Of a DNA stretch of 64,000 bases, positions 59,962 to 64,000 are shown one piece after another (the stretch's first letter is position 1; every line of letters starts with the position of its first letter). The position numbers and the translations under genes are program-made. The notes under the pieces are model-generated. The model was not told where the DNA came from, did not search any database, and saw only the letters and a list, made by a program, of their open reading frames with translations. Origin of the DNA: Dactylosporangium vinaceum (GTDB taxonomy: Bacteria; Actinomycetota; Actinomycetes; Mycobacteriales; Micromonosporaceae); NCBI RefSeq assembly GCF_019904175.1, contig NZ_CP061913.1, forward strand, positions 11,718,001 through 11,782,000, read 5' to 3'.

Positions 59962-61219
59962 TGGGCGCGGGGTAGCCGCGGCGTTGCGCAGCGGGTAGCT
60001 CCCACGGCTGGTGGATCGCCTTGCCGGGGATGTGGGCCAGCTCGGGGACGTACCGGCGCACGTACTCGCCCGTCGGGTCGAAGCGTTCGGCCTGGCGCAG
60101 AGGGCTGAATCGCCGGTACGGCTTGGTGTCGTTGCCGGTGCCGGCGACCCACTGCCAGTTGCCGTAGTTGTTCGCCACGTCGCCGTCGAGGAGCAGGTCG
60201 AAGAAGTGGTCGCCGCCGGCGCGCCAGTCCACGTACAGGTGCTTCGTGAGGTACGAGGCGGTGATCAGGCGGGCGCGGTTGTGCATCCAGCCTTCCGCCC
60301 GCAGCTGGCGCATGCCGGCGTCGACGATCGGCATGCCCGTGTGACCCTCCTGCCAGGCCTGCAGGGCGTCCTTCTCGTCGCGCCACTCGTCCTCGGCGTT
60401 CGCGCGATACGGCTTGCTCTTCAGCGCGGGGAACGCGGCGAGCACCTGGTGGTAGAAGTCGCGCCAGCAGAGTTGGCGGATGAACGGCTCGGCGCCCTCC
60501 TGGCCCTGCGCGCGATCGACGACCTCGCGCGGGGAAAGGCACCCGAAATGCAGGTACGGGCTCAGCCGCGAGGTCCGGTCGGCGGCCAGATCGTCGTGAA
60601 TGTCACCGTAGGCCGCGATGTCCGCCAGCCACGACGACAACCGCTTCCGCGCGGCCGTCTCACCGGCGTCACCGATCGCGGTGGAGAACCACGACTTCGG
60701 CGCGTCGGCCGGTAGTGAGACCTTCTTCGGAGCGCCGACGACGTCGCGGAACGTGAACGCCTCCCACGACCGGTAATACGGCGTGAACACCTTGTAGTGC
60801 GACCCGCCGCCGCCCGGCCGGACGGCGGACGGCGGCACCACCGTCACGCCCGGGAAAGTCTTGAAGGCCAGCCGCTCGGACTCGCAGGCCGCGGCCAGGC
60901 GCGTTTCCCGGGACCGGGCATACGCGCTGACGTCGGCGGCCATCGCAATCGCGGAGGCGCCGACCGTCTTCGCCGCGCGAATCGCCTCGGTCACCGGGTC
61001 ACCGTGCAGTTCGGCCAGGTCGCCACCGCGCGCCCGCAGCGACGAGCGCAGGTCGTCGAGCGCCCCACGCAGGAACGCCCGGCGATTGTCGCCGGCCGGA
61101 AGGGCGGGGTCGTGCACGAAGAGCGGCAGGACCACATCGAACGCGCCGACCGACGACGCGAACGCCGGATTGTCGTGCACGCGCAGGTCGCGGGTGAACA
61201 GCACGACGCACGTCTTCAT
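59954..61219 (-). CDS. phrB: Deoxyribodipyrimidine photolyase
   Basis: A 421-residue class I cyclobutane pyrimidine dimer photolyase, which uses FAD and light to repair UV damage in DNA. The N-terminal antenna domain starts CVVLFTRDLRVHDNPAF. The FAD-binding core includes TSRLSPYLHFGCLSPREV, QLCWRDFYHQVLA, and GMRQLRAEGWMHNRARLITASYLTKHL. DGDVANNYGNWQWVAGTGND carries residues of the flavin pocket, including the Asn and the electron-transfer Trp. It overlaps the upstream crtB by four bases, so repair and pigment genes share a transcript, as in light-induced operons of streptomycetes. Confidence 0.95.
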   Translation of the reverse strand: MKTCVVLFTRDLRVHDNPAFASSVGAFDVVLPLFVHDPALPAGDNRRAFLRGALDDLRSSLRARGGDLAELHGDPVTEAIRAAKTVGASAIAMAADVSAYARSRETRLAAACESERLAFKTFPGVTVVPPSAVRPGGGGSHYKVFTPYYRSWEAFTFRDVVGAPKKVSLPADAPKSWFSTAIGDAGETAARKRLSSWLADIAAYGDIHDDLAADRTSRLSPYLHFGCLSPREVVDRAQGQEGAEPFIRQLCWRDFYHQVLAAFPALKSKPYRANAEDEWRDEKDALQAWQEGHTGMPIVDAGMRQLRAEGWMHNRARLITASYLTKHLYVDWRAGGDHFFDLLLDGDVANNYGNWQWVAGTGNDTKPYRRFSPLRQAERFDPTGEYVRRYVPELAHIPGKAIHQPWELPAAQRRGYPAPIK

Positions 61220-62178
61220 GCGGTGGTGCCCCGGAGGTCGAGCAGTGCCGCCCCCTCACGCTGCTGTGGGATCTCCGTCGCGGTCGGCATCGGGACGGGA
61301 GCGCCCGGCCGGGCCAGGATGCAGGAAAGAGCAACGGCCAAGCGCTTCCATTTGGGTACCGTCGCCCGCGCCGCGAACACGTCGGCGTCCTGCGCCTCCA
61401 CCTCGTCGAGAATGCCGCCGTACAGCCGATAAGCGGCCCGCATGCACGCCTGCGACTTCGAGGCGAGCATCGGAATCCCGGGTGCCGCGAGCGCGTAGTG
61501 GTGCCGGGCGCGCTCCAACTGGTATCGGATGAGTCGCTTGATGTTCGGAGAGCTCTGCTTGGCGGCGAGCGCCGCTTCGAGGTCGGCCCGGGTGACGCCG
61601 AACTCGGCCAGGTCGCGCTGGGGCAGGTAGATCCGCCCCCGCTCGAGGTCCTCGGCCACGTCCCGGATGAAGTTGGTGAGCTGGAAGGCCAGGCCGAGCT
61701 GGCGGGCCGGTTCGCGGGCGGCCGCGCGGTCGGACGACTCGAGGATCGGCAGCATCATGGTGCCGATCACCGCGGCCGAGCCCTCCATGTAGACGAGCAG
61801 GTCGTCATAGGTCTCGTACTCGGTGACGGTCAGGTCCATCGCCATGCTGTCGAGGAACTTGCGGAAGTCCTCGAGGTCGATGTCGAACACCTGGATCGTG
61901 TGCAGGACCGCGGGCAGCAGCGGGTCGTCGGTGTGCCCGCCGCGCAGGCCGCGCAGGAACTCGGCCGACCACGCGGAGAGCTCGTCGGCCCGGGCCTGCG
62001 GGGTGCCGCCCTCACTGCGGTCGACGATCTCGTCCGCATACCGCGTGAACCCGTACAAAGCGTGCACATGCCGGCGCTTCCACTCCGGCAGCAGTCGCGT
62101 CGCGAGGTAATAGGTGCGACCGTGGAACCGATGCAACTCGCGGCACCGCTCGTACGCAGCGGCAAGGGACGCATCCAT
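61216..62178 (-). CDS. crtB: Phytoene synthase
   Basis: A 320-residue prenyl-transferase-like enzyme that joins two geranylgeranyl diphosphates into phytoene, the first carotenoid. The two Asp-rich motifs are in ALYGFTRYADEIVDR (D49-x3-D53) and NFIRDVAEDLERGRIYLP (DxxxD). The ATG at 62178 follows GGAGG. The photolyase gene follows with an ATGA overlap. It is divergent from crtI across a 101-bp region with repeats at 62192-62222, so light may control both directions. The squalene/phytoene synthase family is certain; the phytoene role follows from crtI next door. Confidence 0.94.
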   Translation of the reverse strand: MDASLAAAYERCRELHRFHGRTYYLATRLLPEWKRRHVHALYGFTRYADEIVDRSEGGTPQARADELSAWSAEFLRGLRGGHTDDPLLPAVLHTIQVFDIDLEDFRKFLDSMAMDLTVTEYETYDDLLVYMEGSAAVIGTMMLPILESSDRAAAREPARQLGLAFQLTNFIRDVAEDLERGRIYLPQRDLAEFGVTRADLEAALAAKQSSPNIKRLIRYQLERARHHYALAAPGIPMLASKSQACMRAAYRLYGGILDEVEAQDADVFAARATVPKWKRLAVALSCILARPGAPVPMPTATEIPQQREGAALLDLRGTTA

Positions 62179-62191
62179 CTGACCTCCAAGT

Positions 62192-62222
62192 TTGCGTCCA
62201 ATCGACGCGCGAATCGACGCAA
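62192..62222. promoter_or_regulatory. Direct and inverted repeats in the crtB-crtI divergent promoter
   Basis: AATCGACGC occurs at 62200-62208 and 62212-62220 (12-bp period), and TTGCGTC (62192-62198) is mirrored by GACGCAA (62216-62222). Repeats about one helical turn apart are how CarH/LitR-type or MerR-like regulators are recognised. The binding protein is not known. Confidence 0.5.
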
Positions 62223-62279
62223 GCCCGAGCCTACGCTACCCTTGCGAGCACAGCTACCCGAAACCCACAGGGGGACACC

Positions 62280-63770
62280 ATGCGAACCGTTGAAGGGCGG
62301 ACGGATCGCGTTGTGATCGTCGGCGCCGGGCTCGGCGGGCTGGCCGCGGCGATCCGGCTCGCGGCCGCAGGGCGCAGCGTCACCCTCCTGGAGCGGGAGG
62401 ACCACCCGGGCGGCCGGGCCGGGCGCCTGGAGCTCGACGGCTACCGGTTCGACACCGGCCCGACCGTGCTCACCATGCCGGAGCTGCTCGAAGACGTGCT
62501 GGCGACGGTCGGCGAGGATCTCTCGGCCTGGCTGCCGATGCGGAAGCTGGACCCCGCGTATCGCGCCCACTTCCCCGACGGCTCGACCCTCGACGTCATC
62601 GCCGACACCGCGCGCATGGCCGGTGAGGTCGCGCGGGTCTGCGGGTCGCGGGAGGCGGACGGATACCTCCGCTTCGTCGACCACGCCCGCGAGCTCTGGG
62701 ACCTGGAGCGCACCGACTTCATCGACCGCAACCTGGACCGGCCCACCGACCTCGTCACCGCCAACCTGTGGCGGCTGTTCCGCCGCGGCGGCTTCCGGCG
62801 GCTGCAGTCCAAGGTCGACTCGTACTTCAAGGACCCGCGGACCCGCCGCATCTTCTCGTTCCAGGCGATGTACGCCGGCGTCGCGCCGCACCAGGCCCTC
62901 GCCCTCTACGCGGTCATCGCCTATCTCGATTCGGTCGCCGGCGTGTACTTCCCCGAGGGCGGCATCCACGCGGTGCCCCGGGCGCTCGCCGGAGTCGCCG
63001 AGAAGCACGGCGTGGAGATCGTCTACGGCGCCGAGGTGAGCCGGGTCGAGGTCGCCAACGGCCGCGCCACTGGCGTGTCCACATCGGACGGTCGCCGGTT
63101 CCCCGCGGACGTCGTGGTGCTCAACCCGGACCTGCCCGTCGCCTACCGCGACCTGCTCCCGCCGACCCGGTGGCGCAGCCCGCTGCTGGGCTCGCTGCGC
63201 TACTCGCCGTCCTGTGTGGTGCTGCACGCCGGCTCGCGCCAGGCGTACGGCGCCACGGCGCACCACAACATCCACTTCGGACGGTTGTGGCGCGAGTCGT
63301 TCGACGAGGTCATCAACCAGGGCCGGCTGATGAGCGACCCGTCGCTGCTGGTGACCAACCCGACGTACAGCGACCCCTCGCTCGCGCCCGAGGGCCGGCA
63401 GACCTACTACGTGCTGGCCCCGACGCCGAACCTCACCGCGAAGCTCCTGGACTGGCGGGGCTCGCTCGCCGGGACCTACCGCAGCGAGCTCATCGAGACG
63501 CTGGAGCAGCGAGGGTACGTCGGATTCGGCGACGGCATCGAAGTGTCGAAGTTCATCACGCCGGCCGACTGGGCCGATCAGGGCATGGCCGCCGGCACCC
63601 CGTTCGCCGCGGCCCATACACTGCGCCAGACCGGCCCCTTCCGGCCGGGCAACCTCCACCCCACACTGTCCAATGTGGTCTTCGTCGGCTCGGGCACCCA
63701 GCCCGGTGTCGGCGTGCCCATGGTGCTCATCTCCGGCCGTCTCGCGGCGAGCCGTGTCACGGGGGAGTAA
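62280..63770 (+). CDS. crtI: Phytoene desaturase
   Basis: A 496-residue FAD-dependent CrtI-type desaturase that introduces double bases of conjugation into phytoene on the way to lycopene. The dinucleotide site is VVIVGAGLGGLAAAIRLAAAG, then LERED. The CrtI signature is DGYRFDTGPTVLTMPELLED. The C terminus has HTLRQTGPFRPGNLHPTLSNVVFVGSGTQPGVGVPMVLISGRLAA, the family FAD-contact end. The ATG follows AGGGGGACACC. The idi gene begins one base after its stop, so supply of isoprenoid precursor and desaturation are linked. Confidence 0.95.
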   Translation: MRTVEGRTDRVVIVGAGLGGLAAAIRLAAAGRSVTLLEREDHPGGRAGRLELDGYRFDTGPTVLTMPELLEDVLATVGEDLSAWLPMRKLDPAYRAHFPDGSTLDVIADTARMAGEVARVCGSREADGYLRFVDHARELWDLERTDFIDRNLDRPTDLVTANLWRLFRRGGFRRLQSKVDSYFKDPRTRRIFSFQAMYAGVAPHQALALYAVIAYLDSVAGVYFPEGGIHAVPRALAGVAEKHGVEIVYGAEVSRVEVANGRATGVSTSDGRRFPADVVVLNPDLPVAYRDLLPPTRWRSPLLGSLRYSPSCVVLHAGSRQAYGATAHHNIHFGRLWRESFDEVINQGRLMSDPSLLVTNPTYSDPSLAPEGRQTYYVLAPTPNLTAKLLDWRGSLAGTYRSELIETLEQRGYVGFGDGIEVSKFITPADWADQGMAAGTPFAAAHTLRQTGPFRPGNLHPTLSNVVFVGSGTQPGVGVPMVLISGRLAASRVTGE

Positions 63771-63771
63771 C

Positions 63772-64000
63772 TTGTCTCGCGAATCTCAGCTGGTCGAGCT
63801 GGTCACGCCGGACGGCGCAGCCGACGGCAGCGCCACCGTCGACGCCGCCCACCGCGCCCCGGGCCGGCTCCACCGCGCCTTCTCCGTGCTGCTCGTCGCG
63901 CCCGACGGCCGGATCCTGCTGCAGCAGCGGGCCGCGGCGAAGACTCGATTCGCGCTGCGCTGGGCCAACGCCTGCTGCGGGCACCCCGGCCCCGGCGAGC
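63772..64000 (+). CDS. idi: Isopentenyl-diphosphate delta-isomerase, type 1 (3' end outside window)
   Basis: The first 76 codons of a Nudix-fold isomerase that converts IPP to DMAPP. The TTG start at 63772 follows GGGGGAG and comes one base after the crtI stop. LHRAFSVLLVAPDGRILLQQRAAAKTRFALRWANACCGHPGPGE matches the type 1 enzyme, including the catalytic Cys in NxCCGHP. Together with crtI and crtB it forms the carotenoid supply set. Confidence 0.93.
   Translation, partial: MSRESQLVELVTPDGAADGSATVDAAHRAPGRLHRAFSVLLVAPDGRILLQQRAAAKTRFALRWANACCGHPGPGE

Overview
The window is a chromosomal segment of a very GC-rich actinobacterium. Codon third positions are almost all G or C, GTG and TTG starts follow clear GGAGG-type ribosome sites, secreted proteins carry Tat-like or lipobox signals, and the gene families are typical of filamentous soil actinomycetes. 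These include a GH19 chitinase, an immune-inhibitor-A-type M6 protease, SpoIIE/STAS/HATPase partner-switching proteins, GPP34, Uma2 and a cyclic-di-AMP riboswitch. The overall flavour is Micromonosporaceae (Actinoplanes-like); that placement is inference. No phage, integrase, insertion sequence or CRISPR array was recognised.

Layout. 0-4.6 kb: a truncated DHH phosphoesterase, a secreted cell-wall-hydrolase-like protein behind a c-di-AMP riboswitch, a chitinase, tRNA-Lys(UUU) and a Uma2 nuclease-fold protein. 4.6-8.6 kb: a tightly spaced operon of a helix-hairpin-helix membrane protein, a BON/OmpA protein and a stand-alone NRPS-like condensation domain. 8.9-14.5 kb: an NAPE-PLD-like metallo-hydrolase, a LacI regulator with a palindromic operator, an APC permease with GPP34, and a DsbA-like protein. 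14.6-20 kb: a lipoprotein, an M6 protease, and a membrane adenylate-cyclase-type protein overlapping a Crp regulator. 20.4-23.1 kb: a secreted protein, a DUF6529 membrane protein and a Tat/lipobox Rieske protein, probably one surface redox unit. 23.3-31.6 kb: a MacB/FtsX-type ABC transporter, a NarL-type two-component system and an OmpR-type two-component system. 31.8-33.8 kb: a sodium/solute symporter with a small membrane partner.

33.9-40.7 kb is a dense signalling island: a hybrid kinase, a CheY protein, a 73-residue isolated DHp-like protein, a DksA/TraR zinc finger, an anti-sigma HATPase, a STAS antagonist, a GAF-SpoIIE phosphatase and, overlapping the phosphatase, a B12-binding protein. 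That protein has the W-x9-EH motif of CarH-type light sensors. At the right edge (60-64 kb) lie the usual targets of such light sensing: photolyase and crtB on one strand, and crtI and idi on the other, sharing a 101-bp divergent promoter with direct and inverted repeats. The most attractive hypothesis here is that B12-based light sensing feeds a partner-switching (alternative sigma factor) pathway rather than a MerR repressor.

The rest (40.7-60 kb) is a mixed chromosomal set: a HAD phosphatase, an MscS-type membrane protein, a large subtilase, a fatty-acid beta-oxidation group (MaoC, two acyl-CoA dehydrogenases, SDR), a beta-propeller secreted protein, a lipoprotein/EEP pair, a VWA membrane protein, a toxin-antitoxin-like pair, an NmrA oxidoreductase, an unusual ValRS and a SpoU methyltransferase. 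Several intergenic regions and gene 3' ends carry short degenerate tandem repeats of about 17-25 bp, and three gene 3' ends show duplications at or just after the stop codon.
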